From: Eonycteris spelaea
Lineage: Eukaryota; Chordata; Mammalia; Chiroptera; Pteropodidae
Reading direction: 5' to 3'
DNA length: 64,000 bases
NCBI GenBank assembly: GCA_003508835.1
Contig: PUFA01000144.1
Coordinates: 1,426,001-1,490,000, forward strand
Shown: one piece after another, positions 33,786 through 45,739 of the stretch
How the letters are laid out: each line of letters begins with the position of its first letter
Position numbering within the stretch: position 1 is the stretch's first letter
Made by a program: the position numbers and the translations under genes
The notes under the pieces: generated by a model
Databases searched by the model: none
Seen by the model: the letters and a program-made list of their open reading frames with translations, nothing else
Told to the model about the DNA's origin: nothing

Positions 33786-35965
33786 ATATATATAGTATAA
33801 CAGTATTCTAAATTATTTCAGCAAAACAGACATGTAGAGTAATTCTTAACCATGCTAGAACCTGGAGATAAAGCAACAAATTAGACACTGAGTCTCTGCC
33901 CTCAGAGGTCTAATCTGACAAATGTTAGCCATAAATGTGATTGCAAAACAGGGCCAGATCCTGCACTTTTATCCCAGTTTATCATGACCTCAGAGTTCCA
34001 GTTCTCTCCACTGGTAAAATTGTTTTCTGATGAGGAAAGCTCCTTGATGAACATACTTCTCACACTCTACTATCTTCCTAACAGGGCTTTGCTGCAACCA
34101 GACTCTTTCACAAGAAAGCATGCATTGTGCACAAAATGAACAAGGATGCCATGCCATCTCTTCAAGCCCTCGATGCACTGGTCAAGAGGAAGAAGGTAAA
34201 AATGAAAGTCCTTTTATTTTTGTCACAATTGTCCCCTCTTAACCATAGTATGTTATAGTGTGCAACACAAAATGGGAAGAAGAATTGGTTAAGTGTGTGA
34301 GGAGAGACAGCTGCCGCCACACTCGGATGCTGTGGCTCACACCTTTCCCTACAGAGGTTTCTCAGAACACCTAGCCTCTAACTACTGTTAGAGGAGCAAA
34401 GTTCTCACATCAAGGAGAGCCTTCAGCACTTCTCCAAGGATATTTTTCTGCAAGAGTTGGGTTATGATGATTAGATTTAGCAAAAATAGAGGATTCCAAG
34501 TTAATTTTGAATTTTAGATAAGCAATTGATCATTTTTAGCATAAGCATGTCCTATGCAATATTTGGGACATACTTATACTAAAAAATGATTAGCTTATCT
34601 GAAATTCAAATTTAACTGGGTATCCTGTATTTTATATGGCAACCCCAGTCGGAGTGAGTGGGGAGAAGGGATTCATCATTCTTTAAAACATTTGCCTGAG
34701 TTCATATTCATATAACCAATAAATGGGTACCTTTCATTAACAGGGTAGAAAAATAAATAAACTGCATTCCCAGAATTTAGCCAACACATAGTTCATTTTC
34801 AAATGAGGCCAAGGCTTCCAAATAAGTTTAGCCTCAGATTTCTGCTTTTATGAGAAGCTGAGGTTTCGAACCAGCTAAATTCCTTGAGACAATGAAAAAT
34901 TCTGAGATATACATGGTTGTAACTGGTTCTTCATTTTGATTATAGAAAAATTATAACCCTCAATTCAGCAAACTGCTGGGATTAGCACTCATTCTCTCTC
35001 TTCTTTTTCCTCTGTCTTTTCTATACTCAGCTTCAGGGTAATGGACCATGGGGACCACCTCCCAAAAGCCTGGTGTATTCAATCAACCCTGGTCAAGTCA
35101 ATGACCTGGATAAGTTTGGAGATTCCATCGTTGGCATGTGCAAGGGGATTCCAACATACATGGCTGAAGAGATTCAAGGTGAGTAGCCTCCCTATATGCA
35201 CTCTAAGTTAGTGCTGATAAAATTGTCAGACTAATCTCAGGCATGTGAACAGAGGATTCCAACTGCTTAGAGATGGTAATCAAGGCTACGTAGCACTTGT
35301 TCCCTGTCAAGCGTTATTGTACGGGGTTTAGATGTGTTAACTCATTTGCTCCTGACATCAATCTTATGTAATAGGTTCTATTATTGTTTTCATACTCAAG
35401 ATGAGAAAACGGAGGCACAGAGAGAGGTCACAGAACCCTTGCTGGGTTCAGTCTTAAGCATCTTGGCTCTGGGTCCTATGCTGTTAAGAATCCTGAGATA
35501 TGGCCTTTCAAAGGTGAAATTAGACTACATTGAAGACATAGTCAAAGAAATACATGCTAGACTAAATGAAAGCAAAAGGCCAATAGAATCTTTTGACTTT
35601 TTACAGCTCAATCACTTAATTTCTGAGCATTCAAAGGATAATTTACATAAAAAATGAAGTATCCACCTAGGAACCTAACCTAACAACAGCTTTTCAGATC
35701 TTTGAATCTATTGATTTAACCTTTATAGCCAGATAGCTAGATCTTGAAATTGTTGCAGAATTAGTTTGGGAAATGTATGGGTTCCCCGTCTCCTCACACA
35801 TTGCTGCCCCCTCATCAGAAAAAGTTCTTGAAAAGACATTGATCCTGGCTTCTTCTTTCCTTTTTATCAGGGGCAAGCCTGATTTTCTACTCAGAAAAGT
35901 GCTTTGATGCTAATATACTCTGGATTCTGAACATTTCCTTCTGTGGAGAAACCGTGGAAGCCTGA
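30909..35965 (+). CDS. GKN1: Gastrokine-1 (six coding exons, complete)
   Basis: Secreted gastric mucosal BRICHOS protein, highly expressed by surface mucous cells and lost in gastric cancer. Coding exons: 30909-30920, 32673-32726, 32819-32956, 34085-34195, 35031-35178, 35871-35965. All introns are GT-AG and all phases fit, giving 185 residues, as in human. Residues 1-20 are the signal peptide (FAGLLGVFLTPALA core); the mature chain starts YYNININD. The BRICHOS domain spans roughly 54-150 with Cys81 and Cys142; Cys165 and Cys179 follow at the C-terminus. The BRICHOS aspartate position (residue 65) reads Asn (WNY; human WDY). Otherwise the gene looks intact. Neighbours are GKN2 (divergent) and ANTXR1 downstream on the same strand. 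Confidence 0.97.
31745..31830. repeat. MIR SINE fragment in GKN1 intron 1
   Basis: The words ggttaagtcacttaagtgac and caatttcctcatctgtgaaa follow the MIR core. Confidence 0.65.
32673..32726 (+). CDS. GKN1: GKN1 coding exon 2 (signal peptide)
   Basis: Eighteen codons IIFAGLLGVFLTPALAYY between a TTTCAG acceptor and a GTAAGT donor. Confidence 0.96.
32819..32956 (+). CDS. GKN1: GKN1 coding exon 3
   Basis: Forty-six codons, Asn-rich, with SGQQSVSVNNEHNV and the WNY motif near the end. Donor GTAAGT. AAT at residue 65 replaces the usual aspartate codon. Confidence 0.96.
33595..33700. repeat. Bat-type L1 3' end in GKN1 intron 3
   Basis: Reads gtagcattggttaatgaaat then agtttcaggtatacaattt, close to the L1 3' UTR that is abundant in bat genomes. 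The AT microsatellite follows directly. Confidence 0.6.
33731..33795 (+). repeat. (AT)n microsatellite in GKN1 intron 3
   Basis: About 65 nt of nearly pure AT dinucleotide. Confidence 0.92.
34085..34195 (+). CDS. GKN1: GKN1 coding exon 4 (BRICHOS core)
   Basis: Thirty-seven codons starting GFAATRLFHKKAC, ending KRKK; acceptor ACAG, donor GTAAAA. Confidence 0.96.
35031..35178 (+). CDS. GKN1: GKN1 coding exon 5
   Basis: Forty-nine codons plus one base: LQGNGPWGPPPKSLVY through MCKGIPTYMAEEIQ. Acceptor ACTCAG, donor GTGAGT. Confidence 0.96.
35265..35440. repeat. MIR SINE in GKN1 intron 5
   Basis: Reads agatgtgttaactcatttgc, ataggttctattattgtttt and gatgagaaaacggaggcaca, the MIR order. The open frame across it is a chance frame. 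Confidence 0.72.
35871..35965 (+). CDS. GKN1: GKN1 coding exon 6 and stop
   Basis: Acceptor TTATCAG, then ASLIFYSEKC... and SFCGETVEA with TGA at 35963-35965. Confidence 0.96.
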
Positions 35966-36086
35966 AAAAGAAAAGTTGTGGGTTTATTCATCAGAATATT
36001 TTATGCAGAAAAACATGAGTTCTAATTGTTTTTTTATGTCATTCTGAAATGTTCTCTCCTAATTGTGTTTGGTTTCTTTACGTTTC

Positions 36087-36092
36087 AATAAA
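36087..36092 (+). terminator. GKN1 polyadenylation signal
   Basis: AATAAA 122 nt after the stop codon, giving a short 3' UTR ending near 36110, as in human GKN1. Confidence 0.85.
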
Positions 36093-36119
36093 CCTATTTA
36101 GCACTGAAATTAGTTTAAC

Positions 36120-36910
36120 CTAAAATTTCTTATAATTTCCATTTGGAATGCATAGGATCAAAAGCACCATTTGGTAGCACCATTTTGTCAAAGTGTGTTA
36201 GATCCAACTATTAGCCTATATTCAGGATGTGTTCCTTATAAAGAACCCCTTCAGATGCTTCAGATACTACTAACCACAGCTCTGGGAATGATTCCAAGAC
36301 CATCCGACTGCTCTGAAAACTGTTCTGTAGTTGATGTGCACAGTGACATTTCAGATCAGCAAGGACAGAAATCCACTCAAAGTAGCTTAACCCAGAAAAG
36401 AAAAGTTTATTGCAAGGATATTGGAGTATCTAAAATAATCGTAGGACAACAAAAGCAGCTGAAATCAAAGATACTAGAGCCAGGAATTATATTGACACCA
36501 GGACTCGAGTCCCCTTCTCTCTCTCTGAAGCCATGTGTTAACTTTACTCTGCTTCTCTCTAAATTCTGCTTTCCTCTTCTTTCCAACTTGCAGATAGCCT
36601 TTTCTGCAATGGTAGCTGAACCAAAATGTTAGCCTCATCTCCCATGTTTACATGTCTTTCCAGCTTAACAAGTAACATCTAATACTATTGAATCCCAATT
36701 CCAATTTTCCTTCCCACTATTTTATTCAAGAGCTCATGGCCTGCATTCTATAATAGCCAGGAAAGTGAAGTCATGTGGAAGTGAAGCACTGGTGTCTCTA
36801 CTGAGGGAGAAAGACCTCAGAGAAAATAAAGACTTCAAATGTTGTGTATTACAATGTGAATCTATAGTTTACTTTTAAAATTGCTCTCAGGATTTTTTAA
36901 AATCCTGGGT
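36120..36910. other. Downstream of GKN1, no gene seen
   Basis: Contains a 153-codon open frame (36171-36632) in sequence that reads like an old LTR-type repeat (aaaagtttattgcaaggata, agccaggaattatattgaca). No gene product recognised. Confidence 0.4.
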
Positions 36911-36919
36911 GCTATAAAA

Positions 36920-37138
36920 CAGCGGTCTCCATACTTTTTGGCACCAGGGACCAGTGCTCCTATAAGAATCTAATGCCTGATGAGCTGAGCGATGATTCTA
37001 ATGCTGGGGAGCAGCTGCAAATACAGATGAAGCTTCTATAGTCAGCCACTCACCTCCTGCTCTGCATCCTGATTCCTTTAAGGCCATGGACCGGTACTGG
37101 TGAGAGCTCGGGGGAGGGGGGATTGGGGACCTCTGCTG
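36920..37138 (+). mobile_element. hAT-type MITE, 219 bp
   Basis: Begins cagcggtctccatactttt and ends ttggggacctctgctg. The ends are imperfect terminal inverted repeats. Inner wording ggcaccagggaccag, ctcacctcctgctctgca and gccatggaccggtactgg belongs to a well-known mammalian non-autonomous DNA transposon. Flanks are A-rich and only loosely similar, so an 8 bp duplication is not clear. Confidence 0.7.
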
Positions 37139-37539
37139 TAAAAAGATATCTAATTAATTCCCAAGTCTTCAGATGGGATATCCCTAAATAACCCTACTAA
37201 ACAAAATTAAAGACATTAATTACCACCATTTGAAAAATGTAGTATTTACCATCCTAATTAGGCGGAAATTATAATAATTTTCTTTAGCCTGAGACAATTT
37301 CTTGTTATTCACATGAAGTGTACCACCAGTATAATAGAGTTTTCAAAATATCTTTAAGTCATGAGATGTGGAAACCTGTCTAAGACCCATCAAATATCAA
37401 GGTCTTAGATGCTGTTTTACTGTAATGAGAAAAAAATAAAACGGTGACTCACAAACTGGATATAACATCAAGGCTGACTTTTGGGATCTGGTAAATCTCA
37501 TGTTTCATAGAAGAATTGTCTAGTCACTATTTCAAGATA

Positions 37540-39480
37540 AGAAATTATTTTCACTAGTAAAATATAAAGATTCTAGATTATATACACTTACAAAATATAT
37601 AAAGAAAAAATTATAAGAATTTCAGGAGAATTTAACAGTCTTGATATACTAAAGATTTTTAATATTTATCTTTTAAAACTAACTTACAGATGAAGCAGTT
37701 AAAGATATAAAAAGTTTAATACAGTTAACATGCTTATTTTAATGAACATATATGGAACACTGCAGAATACATATTCTTCCTAAGCACATATGGGACATTT
37801 ACAAATGTTGATCACATGCTGAAGGATAAATCAGATCTAAAAAATTTTTCAAATGATAAAGAACACATTTTTTTGACTTCAGCTTAAGATAGAATAAACA
37901 TTGCCCTCTGAATAAAAAAAGATCATTCCATTTGTTTTGAAATCAGGCAACAAACTTCAAAATAACACATGAGCCAAAGAAAAATTCATGATGATAAGTA
38001 GAATGTATTTTGAACCGTGGGATAATGAAAGCACTTCATACCAAAACTTTGTGAGCAGCAGCTATAGTAATTTACAGTCTTGAATGTCTATTTTATAAAA
38101 GAAGAAAGTCTAAAAATTGAGTTCAGCATTCAACTTTAAATGTGAGGGACAAGCATTAAATATCAAAAATAAATAGAAAGAAAAAATAATATTGACGATA
38201 TCAAAAGTTAATAACATGGAAGACAAATATATAATAGTAAGGTTCAACAAAGTCAAAAACTGGTTCTTGTGGAAAGACAAAAATTGACCCAAAATAAAAA
38301 GAGAAAAGTCACAAGCAATGCTAAGAATGAAAAAAAGGATACTAAGCTATAGATGCCACAGATATTAAGATGTTAATAAAATAAAATTATAAATAATTTT
38401 GTGACAATAAATTTGAAAGCTTAGGTGAACTGAATTTCTAAAACACTCACTACCAAAACATACTAAAGAAGAAATATAATGCCTTCATAATTCTATAACC
38501 AGTAAAGGAATTAGTTCAGAAGTTTAAAAATTACATGCAAGAAAATTCTAAGCCACGATGGTATTTACACTGAGGTTGAATAAACATTGAAAATATAGAT
38601 TATTCTAATCTTGTAAAACTATTCAAGTGTATAGAGAAGTAAAAAGGAGTACTTTCCAAGTTACTTCATGAGAATGTTAATAACCTCATTCCAAAAGTTA
38701 ACAAGGATTGAATGAAAAAAGAAAAGTACAAGGCAATCTCTGTCATGAAGATAGATACAAAATGTCTTAACAAAATGGTAGCAAGTCAACTTGCTAAGTG
38801 TTAAAAAGATACAGCATGACTGTGTTGGATTTTTTCCTAGCAATACCCATTGGTTCGACATTAAGAAATTAGCAATGTAATTTGCCACATTAAAATATCC
38901 AAGACAACAATCTTATGATGTATCCAATAGTAGCAAAATTATATCATTGAATATTTGTTCATAATAAATAAGTAACTTAGAAAATCTGGAATTAAAAGAA
39001 GTTGTACTGAAAGTTAGTAAACTGAAGAAAGAAAGAAAGAAAGAAAAAGAAGAGAAAGAAAGAAAAGAAAAGAAGAAAGAAAGAAAGAGAAAAGAAAAGG
39101 AAGGAAGGAAGGAAGGAAGAAAAAGAAAAGAAAGAAAGGAAGGAAGGAAGGAAGGAAGGAAGGAAGGAAGGAAGGAAGGAAGGAAGGAAGGAAAAGAATA
39201 AAGAAAGAAGGAAGAGGGGGTAAGGGAGGGAGAGACAGAGGAAGAAGGAGGGAAGGAAGGAAGAAAGGAAGAAAGAAACTATTATGCCCAGATGACAGAT
39301 TTTTTTCTGTAAAAAACATGCATTTATAGATAATATGGGAATCAGAACATTTAGAAAAGTCCATGAACACAAAAATAACTATTAAATATGAATTGCATTT
39401 CTATATATCAGCAGCAAATATATAGAAATGTTTAAATAGCATTTATAAGAGCAATAAACGACATAACATATCTAGGAAAA
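37540..39480 (+). repeat. Old L1 fragments around a polypurine tract
   Basis: L1 ORF2-like wording: tgctgaaggataaatcagat, aaaaattgacccaaaataaa, gaaaagtacaaggcaatct and cttaacaaaatggtagcaag, and after the tract atatcagcagcaaatatata. All frames are broken. The polypurine tract at 39024-39278 lies inside. Confidence 0.6.
39024..39278 (+). repeat. Polypurine (GAAA/GGAA)n microsatellite, 255 bp
   Basis: Almost all A and G on the plus strand, with blocks of GAAA then GGAA and a few T or C interruptions. Long minus-strand open frames rich in Ser, Leu and Phe are an artefact of this tract. Confidence 0.95.
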
Positions 39481-39529
39481 ATTATTTAATTTATTTAACA
39501 ACATTTCTTAAATAACCTGCTACACATAT

Positions 39530-40145
39530 AGCACTATTGTGCACACTTGAAATTCGTCAGCTAATAAAAATGTAAAGCTCCTTGTTTCATGTAGCTAGCA
39601 TTTTAGTTAGAAGAAGCAGAAATAAACAATAAACATAATTATAATAAACAAACAAATACATAAATAAATAGTACGATATTTGGTAGGATGGTGTTGTGTA
39701 CTGTTATACAGTAGAAGAGAAAATAATAAAAGCTAAGGGGAAAATGCAGAGACCAATAAGGGGAATCAAGAATGCCAGGAAGGAAGAGGCATTTGCAATT
39801 TTTAATAGGTATTTAAGATAGGCATCGTTGGAAAGGGAACATTTGAACAAAGACTGAAAGAGATAAAGTAGTTAGCCATGTCCATATTTCTAGAAGAAAA
39901 ACATTCCAAGCAAAGGAAATAGTGCTAAGGCCTAAGGCAGAAGTGTGCCTGGCATATTCAAAGTACAGCAAGATCAGTGTGGCTGAAGCAGTGTGAACAA
40001 AAAAGAGAGTAGAAGGAAATGAGGGTGAAGAGGTAAGGGGAACCAGATCATGATGAATCTTGCAGGCCATTGGTGGCTTTGAGTATTATTCTGAGTAGAA
40101 TAGGGAGACACTGCAGGAATCTGAGCCAAGATAGGGTATAATCTT
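39530..40145. repeat. Unnamed ancient interspersed repeat
   Basis: Reads like a familiar mammalian repeat: catgtagctagcattttag, caataaacataattataata, ctaaggcctaaggcagaag, tgtgcctggcatattcaaag and accagatcatgatgaatct. Related wording occurs near 19390 and 43320. Family name not assigned. Confidence 0.45.
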
Positions 40146-40849
40146 ATTAAGCAATAAAGTAAAACAAAATTATTAAGCAGACATAGATGTGCTAGGCTTC
40201 TATGGAAACTTTATTAAGAGGCATTAAGGTAGAATAAGTAAATACGGATAAACTATGGCTATGAATTAGAAGATTCAATATTATAAGAATGTCAGCTCCC
40301 CTTCAATCTATAGAGTCAATTCAATTCAAAGCTAGGTCCCAACAAGTCATGCATGTGCATGCGTGTTTGCCACATGACAAGCTATGTTTAGAATATAGGT
40401 GAAAAATCATTGGCCAGTTGGAAGATGATTCTCCAGGGGTCCTTGACATTTCTATACATGAGTAGAAGTACTGACTGTTCATTGTTCTCAACTGTTTTTG
40501 CAAGGATGTTTGTATAGGGAACAGGTGTAGAAGATAGGCATTTGTCTCTCTTTAGAACAAAAGGCATGTTTACTTCTATTATAAAAGATTTGAATTCTCT
40601 AAGCTCAGGGTCCTCTATGCAACCCACTGTCTGTACAAGAATCCATCTGGGTCTTATGCATTGGAACACGTGGGCAAAGAGCACTGATGTTAACATTCAT
40701 ACTCATACTACTTGCTGTGCCATGATTAATAAAGCCTTGTCGCTCACCCAGGGGTCTCATGTCTTCTGTCATCATCCATGAAATTATGGCAGGCTAACTT
40801 TTGAGATTTCAAGGTAAAATCTCAAACCCTACCTGAAATGGCCAAGAAT

Positions 40850-42360
40850 AGCCAAGTTACTGATGTAGAACAAAAAAACGAGCAAATTTGACCAATTAAA
40901 ATTAGTAAGCAGACATAGTAATTAGAATAATATGATATAAGTACTGGGATATACAAATACATCAATGGACCAAAATAGAAAGTCCACAGATAGATCCACA
41001 AAGCTATTGATTACTGAAACAAGTTGTAGGTTGCATTTCAGGTCTATAAAGGAAAGATGAATTTGTTAAAACAATGAGATAGCCATATAGAATAAAAATA
41101 AATGAGAAAATGAAACCAGACCCCTACTTCACACCATGTTAAAAAAAAAAATTTTAAGTGTATTAAAAACTTAATATGAAAAAATAAAGTCTTAGAAGAT
41201 AATAAATAATAACTTTATGACTATTGAGAGATTTGCTAAACTTCTTAGAAAAAGTCTTATATATAAAGTAAAATATTGATAAATTCTCTACATTAAAAAT
41301 AAGAATATCTGTTAATCCAAGGCACCAAAAATAGAATGAAAAGGCAATCCACAAACTACTAGAGATATTTACAACACATAAACTGGATAAAGGATTAATA
41401 TAAAAATTATATAAAGAACTCTTACATATCAATAAGAAAAAGATGAATGACTAATAGAGAAATGGAAATAAATAGGTTTCTAATAGAATAGAAATCCTGA
41501 ATGGTAAATCTAGTTATGCAGAAATGTTAACTTCCTTAGCAATAAAGAAAATGCAAATTAAATCATAATGAGAGATCATCTCATACCCATCTGATGGGCA
41601 ATGAAAAAATATAGTATCAGATATTAGAGAGGATGTAGAGTAAAAAGAACATAGCCAGGGCAAGCATAAATTGATACAACTGCTTTGGAAAACAATCCAA
41701 CATTGCCTAATATGTTGAAGATGTGACTATCCTAAGCCGCAACAATTCCACTCTTAAAACTATATTCTAGAGAAATTCTTGCACGGGGGCATCCAGAAAC
41801 ATGTGCAAAAATGTTCATAGCAGCAGTGCTTGGAATAGCAAAAAACAAAAAACAAAAAAACAAAAAAACCAAAAAACTAGGAACAATCCAAATGTTTGCC
41901 AACAGTAGAATAGATCAATAAATCATGATCTGTTTATTTAGTAGAATACGAAATATCACAGAAGGAAAACCAAATTAATCACAGCCACATACAATATAAC
42001 AGACTCTATGAAAAATTATCTTGAGTCCAAAAAGCAAATTGCAGAAGAAAATATATTGTGTTCATATAGAACCTTAAAACAGGCAAAAATAAAACATGCA
42101 TATGTGGCAAAACTTGACTACAAGCAAGGGAATGATAATACAAAGCTTTGTGTAATTGTGTACCCCTGAGAGGAAAAAAAGGGTGGCGGAGGGACAAATG
42201 GAAGACTTCCAAGGTAGTGGTAATGCTTTCTCTCTCAAACTAGATTAAGGGGCAGGGAGTTCATGGGTGTGTGTTGTAGCATTATTCTTAATACTTTATG
42301 TTACCTTTTTAATAGTCTTTTGCACTCGATACTTAATTATCATTTTTAAAAGTTAAAAGG
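40850..42360 (+). repeat. Old L1 (L1M-type) 3' region
   Basis: L1 ORF2-end wording: tctcatacccatctgatggg, aaaacaatccaacattgcc, gaacaatccaaatgtttgcc and aatagatcaataaatcatga. No open frame. Confidence 0.65.
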
Positions 42361-42369
42361 CACAGTAAG

Positions 42370-43320
42370 ATAATGTTATTAAGACAATCAGAAGGTTGAC
42401 CTTGTGTGGATGCAAAGAAACTGTTCTTTTATTCTAACAGAGCAGAGGCCTCTCATCTCTTGCTCAACTCTGAGGTTGGTAGTTCCAGACATTCATGCAG
42501 CCTTTGACCCATGTCCCCAGAAGAGTGTGTAAGTGAAAATGAGTTCATTCAACACCAGGATGCTGAGAGGTCTGCAAAGAGAAGCCGCTGTTCCCGGGCT
42601 GTGCCAGGGCCAAGCCCTGCTCTCCACAAGACTCTAAATCACTGCTTTGGAAACCTGCTGTGCAGTTTCCCATTTTCAGTTTTGTTTGTCCTTGCGGATA
42701 ACCTGAATAACTCACGCCAAGCTGTGGCTCGCCCTATCACCTTGACACGTCTGAAGTCAGGAGGAGATGCAGAAAGCACACAGAGCTGGCTGGCAGTCAT
42801 CAGAAGTTTTAATGACTTCATAACCCCAAGAGGCACCAGAGGGAAGGAGATAATATCCTGCTACACGCCTGATTCCAGGAGGGAAACAGTAACAGAAAAT
42901 ACTTTAGATCAGCTCTTGCACATTGCTAGAGTATCTTTCTGATCTCCTCCCAGTCGCACTTCTGACATAACCAAATAGTTTAAACTTAACCTCCAGTAGT
43001 TGAATCCTTCCAGAGCATTCACTCACAAATTTTAACCTAAAGTCAATTTTTCAAGGTACTTTCATATCAATAGATACATATATCTATTAACTGAGCTTCA
43101 CACTTCTCAAATTTTCAAAAGTTAGAAATAACCAGTCAGGACAATCAGGAAGTACAACCAGATTCAAGCATAAGAGAAAGGTTGCCAAACCTCACATTTA
43201 AGTCACTTCTACCCAGCTATTCAAATTAGGCTAGGTCTGTTTTAAACATCTTCTTTCCTAGGAACTAGAGATAAGGGGTGGGGCGGGGAAGGGGGAGGGG
43301 GCAAGAGAAATTAAAGTGTC
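42370..43320. other. Intergenic with one 143-codon open frame, unassigned
   Basis: An open frame at 42511-42942 (plus) starts MSPEECVSENEF and ends in a TGA. I recognise no family, see no splice context, and no promoter or close poly(A) signal. It is treated as chance. Confidence 0.25.
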
Positions 43321-43487
43321 TGTTCTTATGAGGTTTACTTCCTAGTGGTAGAGAAAAACAACAAATAAATACATAATATGAAAAGAATGGTAACTGTTAA
43401 GGAAGGAACAAAATAACATGAAGGAAGAGGAACCAGACCTTACATTACACACCTCTCTTTGGCTGGTTCTAATTTGTATGTCATTGC

Positions 43488-43570
43488 AATAATAAAGCCA
43501 TAATAAAGCAATAATAAAGCAATAATAAAGCCATAATAAAGCCATAATAAAGCAATAATAAAGCCATAAT
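43488..43570 (+). repeat. 11 bp minisatellite
   Basis: Unit aataataaagc or cataataaagc, seven full copies and a partial one. Units alternate only at the first base. Confidence 0.93.
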
Positions 43571-44194
43571 CATCATAAGTACAGTGTTTTCCTGAGTTTT
43601 GAGTTATTCTAGTGAATTATCAAACCTGAAGGGACCGTGAGAACCCCTGAATTTGTAGCCAGCTGGTCAGAAGTGAGGTTGGCCTGGAGATGCCTGGATT
43701 TGCAGCTGGTATCTGAAGTGAAGGCAGTCCTGTGGAGATAATAATGATAATAAAATAATAATGTCTACAAATTTGATAGCCTAGGCTATGATCAAATTTT
43801 TAAAAACATTCCAGGGATATTTAAAATGAATGTATGTCAGCTCCAAGATTTAAAATAGAATCTAAATTACAGAAGTGGAACTTAATTCCTTGCCCATGAG
43901 TATGGGTTGACTCAGTTACTTGCTTCTCAAAAATGGAGTATGGGAAGGAGAAATAGTAACTTTAGAAGGGGAACCCTGTCAGACACCACCTTAACTAAGT
44001 GATCAAAGTGAACATCATCAGTATTAAGTCATTTTGCTATCATGGACCCCGTGATGTGATGTGCCCTTCATCTCTCTGGTATTCTCCCCCAAACCTGCCT
44101 CTCCAATATTATCATGAGAAAACATCAGATAAACTCAACTTAATGGGAATTTTACAAAATATCTGATAGTACATTTCAGAAGAGTCAAAGTCCT

Positions 44195-44665
44195 TATATT
44201 AGTTTCTAGGGCTGCTGCAACGAATTGCCCCAAACTCAGTGGCTTACAACAGCAGATATTTATTTTCTCATAATTCTGGAAGCCAGAAGTCCAAAATTAA
44301 AGTCTCAGCAGGGTCATGTTCTTTACAAAAGCTGCAGAAAGAATCCTTCTTTGCTTTTTTCAGCACCTTGTGGCTCCTGGTGTTCCTTGGCTTGTGGCAG
44401 CCTGACGCCAATCTCTGCCTCTGTCTCTATCTGGCCTCTTCTCTCTTTATATGTCTCTCTGCCTCATAGTTTTCTCTCCTTCTCTTATCAGGACACCAGT
44501 CATTGGATTTAGGGCTTACTCGAAATCCAGGATGATCTTATTTTGGAATCCCTAACTTAATTACATCTGTAAAGACATTTACAAAATAAGGGTGCATGCT
44601 TGGGTACCAGGGGTTAGGGCTTGGACATATCTTTTTGGAAGACACAATTCAACTTTCTATGAGAA
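44195..44665. repeat. MaLR-like LTR, nearly full length
   Basis: Reads ttagtttctagggctgctgc, tggcttacaacagcagatat, tttattttctcataattctg, gttccttggcttgtggcagc, tcaggacaccagtcattgg and tggaagacacaattcaactt in the order of a common mammalian LTR. Subfamily not assigned. Confidence 0.7.
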
Positions 44666-45739
44666 GAATGGCAAACTGTCACAGATTGAAAAAGACTAAG
44701 GAGATAGGATGACTAAACACGATGTGGTCTCCTGGCTTGGATCCTGGAGCAGGAAGGAGAACATTAAAGAAAAAACAAAAAACTAGTAAAATCCAAGTGA
44801 AGTCTGTAGATTAGTTAATAATATTGTGACAATGTTAGTTTCTTAACATTGTTTAACATTGCCTTCTTGATGTTGTCTTAACGTTGATTTCACAGTTTTG
44901 ATCATTGTGCCATGGTTATGTAAGATGTTCATACACATTATAAGAAACTGGGTAAAGGGTATATAGGAACTCTCTATACTATCTTCACACTCCTCTATAA
45001 ATCCAAAATTATTTCAGAATAAACCAATGAGGCCAGTGCTTTTCCTTTCACACATTTATTCACATAAGATCATTCATTGAGAGAGCAAGCATGGGATATA
45101 AAAGAGAGCTTTAATCTGCGTGAATATCAAAAGTTAAGTCTTAAATGAATGTCAAGTCTCTGTTTGTTCTCATTGTGAAGAGTATCAAATGGTAGAGCTT
45201 TAGGGTACAGAGTCCCAGTCCCACCCCTCATTGTCACATGTGTATGTACAGACACCCTCCCAGGGCCTTTTGAGTCTTAGCTAACCAAACCACACAAGGC
45301 TGTCAAATCAACAATGCTGTCTTTTATGCTTGAGCTCTGTAGATGGGCCCAGCCTCCTCAGTTCATCTCTATGGTGGAAATTACTCAAGAAACAGTGAAA
45401 CTCAGCAGAGCACCGCCGCCCCCCAACCTATCCACACACCCCAAAATCAAAATTCTTAACAATCTCTAAGAATTTCCTAGCGAAGCAATGCAGGGAGCAG
45501 CCTTCTCACTTAGATCCCTAAAAACTAGTCTCCTTCAACTCCCCGCCCACCCCCCCCAACGCCCAGCAGGACAATGTGGGAGCTTGGTCATATCAACCTT
45601 AACCCATCACCGATAGTTCTAGTGTAACAAACAATGTGGGGTGCTAAGTTAAGCAGACCTCAATTCAAAAACCAATCCTTAGGTAAGTTAATTAACCATT
45701 CAGGGTGCCAGGAAAAGAACATGAAGCTAATACTGCCGT

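Noticed and set aside
35334..35657. 107-codon plus-strand open frame in GKN1 intron 5
   Set aside because: Its first part is a MIR element and the gene's own splicing skips it.
36171..36632. 153-codon open frame after GKN1
   Set aside because: It lies in LTR-like repeat sequence, with no splice context or known family.
38992..39372. Minus-strand open frames of 118-126 codons rich in Leu, Ser, Phe
   Set aside because: They are produced by the GAAA/GGAA polypurine tract; overlapping frames are open for the same reason.
42511..42942. 143-codon open frame between GKN1 and ANTXR1
   Set aside because: No recognisable domain, no promoter or poly(A) context; a frame this long is expected by chance in 64 kb of less AT-rich DNA.
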